Part shown: positions 56,457 through 64,000 of the stretch, piece after piece
Layout: each line of letters opens with the position of its first letter
Numbering within the stretch: position 1 is the first letter of the stretch
Assembly (NCBI RefSeq): GCF_003627795.1
Contig: NZ_CP032685.1
Span: forward strand, 682,001-746,000
DNA length: 64,000 nt
Source: Rhizobium sp. CCGE531
GTDB lineage: Bacteria > Pseudomonadota > Alphaproteobacteria > Rhizobiales > Rhizobiaceae
Direction of reading: 5' to 3'
Notes under the pieces: generated by a model
Database searches by the model: none
Seen by the model: the letters and a program-made list of their open reading frames with translations, nothing else
What the model was told of the DNA's origin: nothing
Program-made: the position numbers and the translations under genes

Positions 56457-56572
56457 TAGAGCCGGATGATTTTAGGTCTGTTCGACCTAAAATCTGAATC
56501 CGCTCTAGAATCAGAGAAGTAGAGCGTGATGTCGTCCGAAAACCGCCTACACTTTTCGGCATCACGCTCTAG
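56457..56572. repeat. RIME-like intergenic palindromic repeat
   Basis: Two adjacent long palindromes. The first (56457-56508) has AGAGCCGGAT..ATTTTAGGTC pairing with GACCTAAAAT..AATCCGCTCT. The second (56520-56572) has TAGAGCGTGATG..CCGAAAA pairing with TTTTCGG..CATCACGCTCTA. This mosaic layout matches the Rhizobium-specific intergenic mosaic elements. It sits inside the importer operon between the binding-protein gene and the lipoprotein gene, where it can reduce downstream expression. Confidence 0.75.
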
Positions 56573-56635
56573 GTTGGAGGGCGCGGGAAGACCGCGCTCT
56601 CCGGATGCTTTTTCTGCGAGATCGAGGTGCATTGC

Positions 56636-57280
56636 ATGTTGAGGATCAGAGGCGCGCTGGTGGCCTTTGTAGTGGCCGCGGCATTGCCCGGCTGCAAGAT
56701 TATCAAGACACCGACGCCTGAGGAAAAGGCGGCGGAAGCGGCAAAGGGTGCCTTCGATCCGGCGGCGAAGGTCGAGGCGATCTGGCAAAGTAAGGTACTG
56801 CCCGGCATTGAGAAACGCGCGGGCGACTTCAAGACGGTGCTACAGGCTATCGCATCGAACCCGGACGATGCCGGCGCGAAATACGGAAATCCGCGAAAGC
56901 AGAGTTCATCGCCCTGGACCTATGCCGTCAAGCTGAGCGGCAAGATCGTCGCTGCCGATACCGCCTCTCGCACTGCAACCCTCGACGTCGATGTGGATGG
57001 TGACGGCAAGGCGGACGCGAAGGTGCAGATCGGCCCGGCGATCCGTGGCACGGCGCTGCGCGACGCGCTGGATTTCCTGGACTTCAACGAATTCAGGAAC
57101 CAGATCGAATGGGCTCAGTTCGGCAAGGCCTTCAATGAGAAGGCAAACTCATCCTTTCTGGCGGCCCTGCCCCGGAACGGGCTGACCGGGAAGACGATCA
57201 CGGTGACCGGCGCGTTTCCGCTGCCCGCATCCGGCCAGCTTCCGCTGATCACCCCTTCGGCCCTGACTTTGGGGCAATGA
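56636..57280 (+). CDS. DUF2291 periplasmic lipoprotein
   Basis: A 214-residue protein with a lipoprotein signal (AALPGC, Cys about 20), then KIIKTPTPEEKAAEAA, WTYAVKLSGKIVAADTASRTATLDVDVDGDGKAD and FNEFRNQIEWAQFGKAFNEKA, which is the DUF2291 pattern. DUF2291 genes commonly lie in sugar ABC operons, where the protein presumably assists uptake; its role is not established. ATG 56636 follows GAGGTG; GTG 56627 is an alternative. It overlaps the next frame. Confidence 0.82.
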   Translation: MLRIRGALVAFVVAAALPGCKIIKTPTPEEKAAEAAKGAFDPAAKVEAIWQSKVLPGIEKRAGDFKTVLQAIASNPDDAGAKYGNPRKQSSSPWTYAVKLSGKIVAADTASRTATLDVDVDGDGKADAKVQIGPAIRGTALRDALDFLDFNEFRNQIEWAQFGKAFNEKANSSFLAALPRNGLTGKTITVTGAFPLPASGQLPLITPSALTLGQ

Positions 57281-57282
57281 CC

Positions 57283-58830
57283 ATGAGCGAAACGGCAAGC
57301 AACGATATCATCCTGCGCCTGGAGGACGTTTCCAAGGTCTATTCCGGCATCGTCGCCGTCAAGCATGCCAATCTCGAGCTGCATCGCGGCGCCGTCAATG
57401 TGCTCGTCGGCGAAAACGGCGCCGGCAAGTCTACCCTGATGAAAATCATAGCCGGCGTGGAACGGCCGACCGCCGGCCGCATCCTGCTTGAAGGCGAGGA
57501 GGTTTCGTTCGATAACCCCGCCGCCGCACAGGCTCGCGGGATCGGCATGATCTTCCAGGAGCTCAATCTCTTCGCCAACATGACGGTGGCCGAGAACATC
57601 TTTGCCACGCGCGAAATCACCCGTGGCGTCTTCGGTATCGATCACAAGGCGCAGGTCGTAAAGGCCAACGAGTTTCTGGATCGGCTCGACGCCGGCATAG
57701 ACGCCGAAACCATGGTCGAGGATCTGCCGATCGGGCAGCAGCAGCTCGTCGAGATCGCCAAGGCCATCTCGCTCAATGCCCGCATCCTGATCATGGACGA
57801 GCCGACATCGGCGCTATCCGCGGCGGAAGTCGACATTCTGTTCAAGGTCATCGCCGAACTGAAGGCTCAGGGTGTCGCGATCGTCTATATCTCGCACCGG
57901 CTGGAAGAGCTGATGCGGATCGGCGATTACATCACCGTCCTGCGCGACGGGCAGATCACCGGCCAGGCCATGGTTCGCGATATCGATACGAAATGGATTG
58001 TCCGCTCGATGATCGGATCGGACGCAAAGGATTTCGCCAGGGATGGAGGCCATGCGATCGGCAAGGAAGCCTTCCGCGCCGAGGAGATCAGCCTGCCGAG
58101 ACGCACCGGTGGCCTTGCCGTCGATCATGTCTCGCTGTCGGTGCGCGCCGGCGAAATCCTCGGCATCTACGGCCTGATGGGCGCCGGGCGCAGCGAATTC
58201 TTCGAATGCGTGATGGGTCGGCACACGCATTCGACCGGGCGGATCTACATCGACGGCGTGGAAGTTCGCGCGCGCGACACCACCCGGCGCATCCGGCGCG
58301 GGCTTGCGCTGATCCCCGAGGATCGGCAGCGCGAAGGACTGGTGCAGGTCCTGTCCATCGCCAGCAACCTGACGCTTGCCAGCCTAGGGCGTTTCGCCCG
58401 GCTGCTTTTCCATATCGATCCGGGTGCTGAAAAGAACGCCATTCGCGACATGATTCGCGATCTTTCGATCAAGGCGCCCAATCCCGATTTCGAGGTTACC
58501 TCCATGTCCGGCGGCAACCAGCAGAAGGTCGTCATCGGCAAGGCGCTCATGACCGACCCGAAGGTGCTTTTGATGGACGAACCGAGCCGCGGTATCGATG
58601 TCGGCGCCAAGGCCGATGTCTTCCGCACCATGCGCCGGCTCGCCGGCAAGGGCCTCGCTATCTTGTTTTCAACCTCGGACCTTGAGGAGGTCATGGCTCT
58701 TTCGGACCGCATCGCTGTGCTCAGCAACGGCAAGCTCGTGACCGTTCTCGACAGAAGCGAAGCGACGGAAGAGGCCATTATCGCGGCGTCCGCCAAGGGA
58801 CATGGACATACAGGGAAACTCGCGTCATGA
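57283..58830 (+). CDS. sugar ABC transporter ATP-binding protein
   Basis: About 515 residues with two ATPase halves, as in RbsA/XylG. The first half has Walker A GENGAGKST, signature DLPIGQQQLVEIAKAIS and Walker B ILIMDEPTSAL. The degenerate second half has GIYGLMGAGRSEFFECV, SGGNQQKVVIGKAL and VLLMDEPSRGIDVGAK. It powers uptake through the permease encoded next. ATG 57283 has GGGG eight bases upstream; ATG 57277 overlaps the previous stop. The stop overlaps the permease start by four bases. Confidence 0.93.
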   Translation: MSETASNDIILRLEDVSKVYSGIVAVKHANLELHRGAVNVLVGENGAGKSTLMKIIAGVERPTAGRILLEGEEVSFDNPAAAQARGIGMIFQELNLFANMTVAENIFATREITRGVFGIDHKAQVVKANEFLDRLDAGIDAETMVEDLPIGQQQLVEIAKAISLNARILIMDEPTSALSAAEVDILFKVIAELKAQGVAIVYISHRLEELMRIGDYITVLRDGQITGQAMVRDIDTKWIVRSMIGSDAKDFARDGGHAIGKEAFRAEEISLPRRTGGLAVDHVSLSVRAGEILGIYGLMGAGRSEFFECVMGRHTHSTGRIYIDGVEVRARDTTRRIRRGLALIPEDRQREGLVQVLSIASNLTLASLGRFARLLFHIDPGAEKNAIRDMIRDLSIKAPNPDFEVTSMSGGNQQKVVIGKALMTDPKVLLMDEPSRGIDVGAKADVFRTMRRLAGKGLAILFSTSDLEEVMALSDRIAVLSNGKLVTVLDRSEATEEAIIAASAKGHGHTGKLAS

Positions 58831-59891
58831 CGGCAGATACGTCCTCCGGCCTTGCGGCCAATCGCTCGAACGGTTCCGTTCTCCTGACGCTGATGAAGCT
58901 CAGGACCTTCATTGCTCTCTTTGCTGTCATCATCTTCTTTGCGATCTTCGCACCGAATTTCACCTCGACCGCCAACATCATCCTGATGTCGAAGCATGTC
59001 GCGCTCAATGCCTTCCTGGCCATGGGCATGACCTTCGTCATCGTCACCGGCGGGATCGACCTTTCGGTCGGCTCGATCGTCGGCCTTTGCGGCATGGTGG
59101 CGGGCGCCCTCATCCTGAACGGCGTCGAGTTGCCGATCGGATATACTGTCTATTTCAATATCTACGAGATCATCCTCATCACGCTGGCCGTCGGGCTATC
59201 GATCGGGCTCATCAACGGCCTGCTCATCACCAAGCTCAACGTGGCGCCTTTCATCGCCACGCTCGGAACGCTCTATATCGCCCGCGGCCTTGCGCTGCTG
59301 TCGTCGGACGGACAGACCTTTCCGAACCTCGTCGGACGGCCGGAATTCGACACGACCGGATTCGACGTCTTCGGCGCCGGCCGCCTGCTCGGCCTTCCCG
59401 TTTCCATCTGGATCCTGATCGTGCTGGCGCTCGCCGCCGCCTATGTCGCCCGCTCGACGCCGATCGGCCGGCACATCTTCGCGGTCGGCGGCAACGAGCG
59501 CGCCGCGCGCATGTCCGGCATCCGCGTCGATGTGGTCAAGATCTTCGTCTACATGTTCTCAGGCCTCTGTGCGGCCATCGTCGGCATCGTCATTTCGTCG
59601 GAGCTGATGGCGGCGCATCCGGCAACTGGCGAAAGCTTCGAGCTGAATGCGATCGCGGCAGCCGTACTCGGCGGCACCTCCATGTCGGGTGGCCGCGGCA
59701 CCATCGGCGGCACGATCATCGGCGCCTTCGTCATCGGCATTCTTTCGGACGGCCTTGTGATGATGGGCGTATCATCCTTCTGGCAGATGGTCATCAAGGG
59801 GTTAGTCATCATCATCGCGGTCGTCGTGGATCAGGCGCAACGCCGTCTCCAGCAGCGCGTAACTCTCATGCAGATGGCAAAGGCAGGCTGA
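58827..59891 (+). CDS. sugar ABC transporter permease
   Basis: A 354-residue RbsC-type permease of about ten helices, with FLAMGMTFVIVTGGIDLSVGSIVGL, NGLLITKLNVAPFIATLGTLYIARG, GRHIFAVGGNERAARMSGI and AVLGGTSMSGGRGTIGGTIIGA. It forms the membrane channel of the putative D-apiose importer. Confidence 0.93.
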   Translation: MTADTSSGLAANRSNGSVLLTLMKLRTFIALFAVIIFFAIFAPNFTSTANIILMSKHVALNAFLAMGMTFVIVTGGIDLSVGSIVGLCGMVAGALILNGVELPIGYTVYFNIYEIILITLAVGLSIGLINGLLITKLNVAPFIATLGTLYIARGLALLSSDGQTFPNLVGRPEFDTTGFDVFGAGRLLGLPVSIWILIVLALAAAYVARSTPIGRHIFAVGGNERAARMSGIRVDVVKIFVYMFSGLCAAIVGIVISSELMAAHPATGESFELNAIAAAVLGGTSMSGGRGTIGGTIIGAFVIGILSDGLVMMGVSSFWQMVIKGLVIIIAVVVDQAQRRLQQRVTLMQMAKAG

Positions 59892-59892
59892 A

Positions 59893-60927
59893 ATGACAGA
59901 GCTCAAGGGCGCATTGATCGGTTGCGGCTTCTTCGCGATCAATCAGATGTATGCGTGGCGAGACGTGAAAGGGGCCAGCATCGTCGCGATCTGCGACCGC
60001 GATCCGGAGCGGCTGAGGATCGTCGGCGACCAGTTTGGCATCGAGCGCCGCTATGCGGATGCCGCCGCGATGTTTGCCGATGGCGGCTTTGATTTCGTCG
60101 ATATCGCCACGACGGTGTCAAGCCATCGCGCCTTGGTGGAGATGGCTGCCGCCTATAAGATCCCGGCGATCTGTCAGAAGCCTTTCGCAAAGACGCTGAG
60201 CGACGCCAAGGCAATGGTCGCAGTCTGTGGAGAGGCCGGCGTACCGCTGATGGTGCATGAAAACTTCCGCTGGCAGACGCCCATTCAGGCCGTCAAGACC
60301 GCCCTCCAGTCGGGCGCGATCGGCGAGCCCTTCTGGGGCCGTTTCTCCTTCCGCTCCGGTTACGACGTTTTCTCGGGCCAGCCATACCTTGCCGAGGGGG
60401 AGCGCTTCATCATCGAAGATCTCGGCATCCACACGCTCGATGTCGCCCGCTTCATCCTCGGTGACGCCGCCTCGCTGTCGGCTCGTACAAAACGGGTCAA
60501 TCCGAAGATCAAGGGCGAGGATGTCGCCACCATCCTGCTCGATCACGAGAATGGCGCGACATCGATCGTCGATGTCAGCTATGCCTCCAAGCTTGCGACC
60601 GAGCCCTTCCCGGAAACGCTGATCGAGCTCGACGGTACGCAAGGCACCATTCGCCTCTCGCAAGGCTATCGTCTCGAGGTCAACGGCCCCGATGGCGTCA
60701 CCGTGTCGGATGCCTCGCCGCAGCTTCTGTCCTGGGCCTCGCGGCCCTGGCACAATATCCAGGAGAGCGTCCTGGCAATCCAGCAGCATTGGACGGATCG
60801 CCTTGCCGATGGCGGCGAAACCTCCACCTCAGGCGCAGACAATCTCAAAACTTTCGCGCTTGTCGAGGCCGCCTATGAGAGTGCGGCCAGCAGGCACCCC
60901 GTCGATATCGGAGCGATGCTGCGATGA
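59893..60927 (+). CDS. apsD: D-apiose dehydrogenase ApsD (Gfo/Idh/MocA family)
   Basis: A 344-residue oxidoreductase with NAD(P)-binding GALIGCGFFAINQM, the conserved catalytic Lys in PAICQKPFAKTLSDAKAM (EKP-type motif with Gln), VHENFRWQTP and EDLGIHTLDVARFILG. ApsD oxidises D-apiose to D-apionolactone. It follows the permease by one base and overlaps apnL by four, so it is in the importer operon. Confidence 0.88.
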   Translation: MTELKGALIGCGFFAINQMYAWRDVKGASIVAICDRDPERLRIVGDQFGIERRYADAAAMFADGGFDFVDIATTVSSHRALVEMAAAYKIPAICQKPFAKTLSDAKAMVAVCGEAGVPLMVHENFRWQTPIQAVKTALQSGAIGEPFWGRFSFRSGYDVFSGQPYLAEGERFIIEDLGIHTLDVARFILGDAASLSARTKRVNPKIKGEDVATILLDHENGATSIVDVSYASKLATEPFPETLIELDGTQGTIRLSQGYRLEVNGPDGVTVSDASPQLLSWASRPWHNIQESVLAIQQHWTDRLADGGETSTSGADNLKTFALVEAAYESAASRHPVDIGAMLR

Positions 60928-62807
60928 CGACCGAGATCGATCCGTTCCAGCTCTACGGCACGCGCGAGACCGAAACGCCGCCGGTGCGGCTGACATCGGG
61001 CAGGCTGGACGCCGATTTCAAGGACGGAAATCTCCGGACGATCCGCTATGACGGCGCCGAAGTCTTGCGGGCCGTTTCCTATCTGGTTCGCGATCGCGAT
61101 TGGGGCACCTATGCGCCTGATATCGACGATCTGCGAATCGATCAGCGTCAGGATGGTTTTTCCGTCGGCTATGTCGCACGCTGCGCAGGCCCTGGGAATA
61201 CCGAACTCGCAATCGACGTCCGGATAGCGGCCTCGGCCGATGGAGCCTTGACCTTCGAGGCGACAGCGCTCTCGACGACCGGCTTCGAAACCAACCGATG
61301 CGGCTTCTGCATCCTGCATCCGATCGTCGGTGTCGCCGGCATGCCGGTATCGATCGAGCATGTCGACGGCAGCCGCCAGAGCACGCATTTCCCCGACCTT
61401 ATCGAACCCTGGCAGCCCTTCAAGGAGATGCGGGCGATTACGCATAGCGTGGCGTCGAACGTGACGGCCGAGTGCCGCATGGAAGGCGACGCCTTCGAAA
61501 TGGAAGACCAGCGCAACTGGTCAGATGCCTCTTACAAGACCTATGTTCGCCCGCTTGCCCTGCCCTGGCCCTATCGCATTCCGGCCGGCGAGCCGATGCG
61601 GCAACGGATCGTCCTGACCATAGGAGACATGCGGCGTTCACCACCCCCTTTTTCCCATGCTTTGGAAGAGGCGCCGGCGATCACGCTAAGCCTGGGAACA
61701 AAGTCTGGAACCATGCCGTCCATCGGGCTTGTCGTTACACCGGAGGAAGCGGATACGACGCGGGCTGCACGCGACCGGCTGGCTGAGATTGCACCGCAAG
61801 AGCTGCTGTTTCACTTCGATCCGGATGCCGGCCACGGCGCTGACGCCTTCAAACGCTTCGCTGGCGTTGCAGCACTTCATACCGGCAAGTCGACGCTGGA
61901 AATAGCGTTGCCCTGCCGCCAGGCGCCACTTGTCGAGGCCCGGCAAATAGCAGGCTGGACGCAGGCGGCCGGTTTCAAGCCTGATGCAATCGTGATCTCC
62001 CCTTCGGTCGACCGGCAATCGACGCCGCCGGGCAGCAAATGGCCCGATTGCCCGCCGCTCGAGGAAGTCTATGCCGCCGCGCGTGCCGCCTTCCCCGATG
62101 TGCGCCTTGGCGGCGGCATGCTGAGCTATTTCACCGAACTCAATCGCAAACGAGTTCCCGCCGACACCCTTGATTTCATCAGCCATTGCACCAATCCCAT
62201 CGTGCATGCGGCCGACGACCTCAGCGTCATGCAGACGCTGGAGGCACTGCCGTTCATCACGCGCTCCGTGCGCGCCATCTACGGCGACAAGCCTTACCGC
62301 ATCGGCCCTTCGACCATACCGATGCGGCAGAACCCCTATGGCAGCCGGACGATGGATAATCCCCACGGCGGCCGCATCGCCATGGCCAATGCCGATCCCC
62401 GCCACAATGCCCGTTTCGGCGCGGCCTTTGCGTTTGGTTATGCCGCCCGTGTCCTCGACGCCGGATTGGAATGCCTGACGCTTTCGGCACTGGCCGGTTC
62501 TTTCGGGCTGATTGCCGGAGAGAACGAACCATCGGCCGCGGGCACCGCACGGCCGCTCTTCAAGATGGTCTCGACCTTGTCCCGCCTCGCCGGCCAGCAA
62601 TGGCACGAGTGCCTGTCGTCCGATCCGACCGCTGTACGCGCCTTCGTCACGGCGCAATTCGATGGGCTGCGGCAGCTCCATCTGGTCAACATCACACCCG
62701 TCTCGCAACAGATCGAGTTGGGGAAATTCCGCCTGGCGGAACAGACCGGAAATAACAGGCTCGTGCTTGATGCCTATACCGCTGTTTCGGCGGCTTTGAT
62801 GGATTGA
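60924..62807 (+). CDS. apnL: D-apionate lactonase ApnL
   Basis: A 627-residue protein. The N-terminal half is beta-rich (DFKDGNLRTIRYDGAEVLR, FETNRCGFCILHPIVG, HSVASNVTAECRMEGDAF). The C-terminal half is TIM-barrel-like (DAIVISPSVDRQSTPPGSKW, DVRLGGGMLSYFTELNRKRV, ISHCTNPIVHAADDLSVMQTLEAL, RIGPSTIPMRQNPYG). The large size and position between apsD and a C4-sugar kinase match ApnL, which hydrolyses D-apionolactone to D-apionate. Without this context the family would be hard to name. Confidence 0.85.
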   Translation: MTTEIDPFQLYGTRETETPPVRLTSGRLDADFKDGNLRTIRYDGAEVLRAVSYLVRDRDWGTYAPDIDDLRIDQRQDGFSVGYVARCAGPGNTELAIDVRIAASADGALTFEATALSTTGFETNRCGFCILHPIVGVAGMPVSIEHVDGSRQSTHFPDLIEPWQPFKEMRAITHSVASNVTAECRMEGDAFEMEDQRNWSDASYKTYVRPLALPWPYRIPAGEPMRQRIVLTIGDMRRSPPPFSHALEEAPAITLSLGTKSGTMPSIGLVVTPEEADTTRAARDRLAEIAPQELLFHFDPDAGHGADAFKRFAGVAALHTGKSTLEIALPCRQAPLVEARQIAGWTQAAGFKPDAIVISPSVDRQSTPPGSKWPDCPPLEEVYAAARAAFPDVRLGGGMLSYFTELNRKRVPADTLDFISHCTNPIVHAADDLSVMQTLEALPFITRSVRAIYGDKPYRIGPSTIPMRQNPYGSRTMDNPHGGRIAMANADPRHNARFGAAFAFGYAARVLDAGLECLTLSALAGSFGLIAGENEPSAAGTARPLFKMVSTLSRLAGQQWHECLSSDPTAVRAFVTAQFDGLRQLHLVNITPVSQQIELGKFRLAEQTGNNRLVLDAYTAVSAALMD

Positions 62808-62864
62808 CCTTCAATCGAAGACGCGCATCTTAGTCTCAACAATCGCAATGATTTGGAGGACTGC

Positions 62865-63884
62865 GTGAAAACGAAGAAGCTGATCAACGAAGGCGCGGCC
62901 GCCGTGGATGAAATGCTGGCCGGAATATTGGCAGCTCATCCGCGCCACCTCCGCGCCATTGACGGATCGCTGCGCTCGATCGTGGCGAACCATGGCCCGC
63001 GAACCGGCAAGGTCGGCCTGGTCGTCGGCGGCGGGTCCGGGCACGAGCCGACATTTCTCGGCTTTGTCGGCAAAGGGCTGGCCGATGCCGCCGCCATCGG
63101 CAATGTCTTTGCCTCGCCGCCGCCCGATCCGATCATCGAATGCGCCAAGGCGGTCGACGGCGGAGTCGGCGTGCTGTTCCTGTATGGCAACTATGCGGGC
63201 GACGTCATGAATTTCGACATGGCGGCGGAAATGCTTGCCATGGACGATATCGAGGTGCGCACCGTGCTGACGACGGACGACATCGCCTCCGCGCCTCTCA
63301 CGCAGAAGGAGCGCCGCCGCGGCGTTGCCGGCAACGTCTTCGTCTTCAAGGCAGCCGGCGCCGCCTGCGATCTGATGTACGGTTTCGACGAAGTCGAACG
63401 AGTGGCGCGCTGGGCGAACGAACGCACCTATACGATGGGCGTCGCGCTCTCGCCTTGCTCCCTGCCGCAGACTCGCAAGCCGAATTTCGAGATCGGCGCC
63501 GACGAGATGGAGATCGGCATGGGCATCCATGGCGAGCCGGGCGTGGCCCGCGGGCCGATGCGATCGGCCGATGAGGTGACGAACGAGCTCGTCGGCAAGA
63601 TCCTCGACGAGATGAAGCCGGCGCATGGTGACCGTGTTGCCGTGATCGTCAATTCATTGGGCTCGACGCCGCTCATGGAACTCTACATCATGATGCGGAA
63701 GGTGAAGATGATGCTCGACGATGCGGGCCTCGTCCTCCACCTGTCGCTGGTCGGCAACTATTGCACGTCGCTGGAAATGGCCGGCGCCTCGATCACGCTC
63801 ATGCATCTGGACGACGAATTGCAGCGGCTGATCGACCATCCCTGCGATTGCGCGATGTTCCGCTCCGGCGAGGCTCTGCAATGA
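62865..63884 (+). CDS. DhaK-type kinase subunit (dihydroxyacetone/erythrulose kinase)
   Basis: A 339-residue DhaK domain with VVGGGSGHEPTFLGFVGKGLADAA, the substrate-binding His222 in GMGIHGEPGVARGPM, and VNSLGSTPLMELYIMMRKV. DhaK binds the ketose covalently through His while DhaL supplies phosphate from ATP or DhaM. In this cluster the substrate may be a C4 ketose such as erythrulose rather than dihydroxyacetone. GTG 62865 follows GGAGGA; a TTG at 62853 is less likely. It overlaps dhaL by four bases. Confidence 0.88.
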   Translation: MKTKKLINEGAAAVDEMLAGILAAHPRHLRAIDGSLRSIVANHGPRTGKVGLVVGGGSGHEPTFLGFVGKGLADAAAIGNVFASPPPDPIIECAKAVDGGVGVLFLYGNYAGDVMNFDMAAEMLAMDDIEVRTVLTTDDIASAPLTQKERRRGVAGNVFVFKAAGAACDLMYGFDEVERVARWANERTYTMGVALSPCSLPQTRKPNFEIGADEMEIGMGIHGEPGVARGPMRSADEVTNELVGKILDEMKPAHGDRVAVIVNSLGSTPLMELYIMMRKVKMMLDDAGLVLHLSLVGNYCTSLEMAGASITLMHLDDELQRLIDHPCDCAMFRSGEALQ

Positions 63885-64000
63885 CGTCGGTGACAACGGA
63901 AGATCTGAAGGCGCTTTTCGTGCGGATCGCCGAGGCGATGACACGCGAAAAGGATCGCCTCTGCGAACTGGACGGCGTCATTGGCGATGCCGATCATGGC
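63881..64000 (+). CDS. DhaL-type kinase subunit, 3' cut by window edge
   Basis: The first 40 residues are visible and end in LDGVIGDADHG, the Mg-nucleotide-binding motif of DhaL (DGxxGDGDHG class). It overlaps dhaK with ATGA. The rest, and any following isomerase genes, lie outside the window. Confidence 0.85.
   Translation, partial: MTSVTTEDLKALFVRIAEAMTREKDRLCELDGVIGDADHG

Overview
The window reads as chromosomal or chromid DNA of an alphaproteobacterium of the order Rhizobiales, most likely a Rhizobium of the rhizogenes/tropici type. The reasons are high GC coding sequence, a dctA/dctBD dicarboxylate locus with a sigma-54 promoter, a RIME-like palindromic repeat, DUF1127 and DUF982 proteins, an Omp25-type porin-like protein and a D-apiose catabolic cluster of the kind described in R. 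rhizogenes. This assignment is inference from gene content; no 16S or other marker gene is present.

Layout. 1-8950: a DUF2278 protein, an M24 peptidase, a DUF1127 protein, an AraC regulator, a small Cys-rich protein, then an envelope group (Spy-like periplasmic protein, TolC/NodT-type outer-membrane factor, and a histidine kinase/response regulator pair). 9180-35500: a large surface-polysaccharide (K-antigen/capsule type) region. It holds a Wza-like export protein, KpsT, KpsM, two KpsE-like proteins, a KpsC-type Kdo transferase, three GT4-type glycosyltransferases (one with TPRs), four FkbM-type methyltransferases, two Hint-domain proteins and an outer-membrane beta-barrel. AT-rich intergenic regions, a frameshifted beta-helix gene and an IS630-like transposase remnant show that this region has been rearranged. 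36350-38360: small genes (DUF982, XRE-type HTH, NUDIX).

38610-43430: C4-dicarboxylate uptake (dctA) with its divergent two-component system dctBD, a perfect -24/-12 promoter and a palindromic DctD site. 43430-46130: an uncharacterised PLP-fold protein and a YghU-type glutathione transferase. 46345-46853: on the minus strand, a 48-residue DUF1127 gene followed by four consecutive hairpins, each with CTCCTCCC in its loop. This matches the CcsR or 'cuckoo' sRNA arrangement known from Rhodobacter and is the most unusual signal in the window. 47094-49490: a TPP riboswitch and thiMED. 49617-50904: uppP and a small membrane protein.

51021-64000: a GntR-controlled D-apiose utilisation cluster. It encodes an ABC importer (binding protein, DUF2291 lipoprotein, ATPase, permease), ApsD, ApnL, ApnO, OiaK, the RuBisCO-like decarboxylase OiaX, and a DhaK/DhaL-type kinase that runs off the window. 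Together these would import D-apiose and oxidise, hydrolyse, isomerise, phosphorylate and decarboxylate it to a C4 ketose phosphate. ATACCA-type half-sites upstream of both oiaX and apnO are candidate operators for the adjacent GntR regulator.
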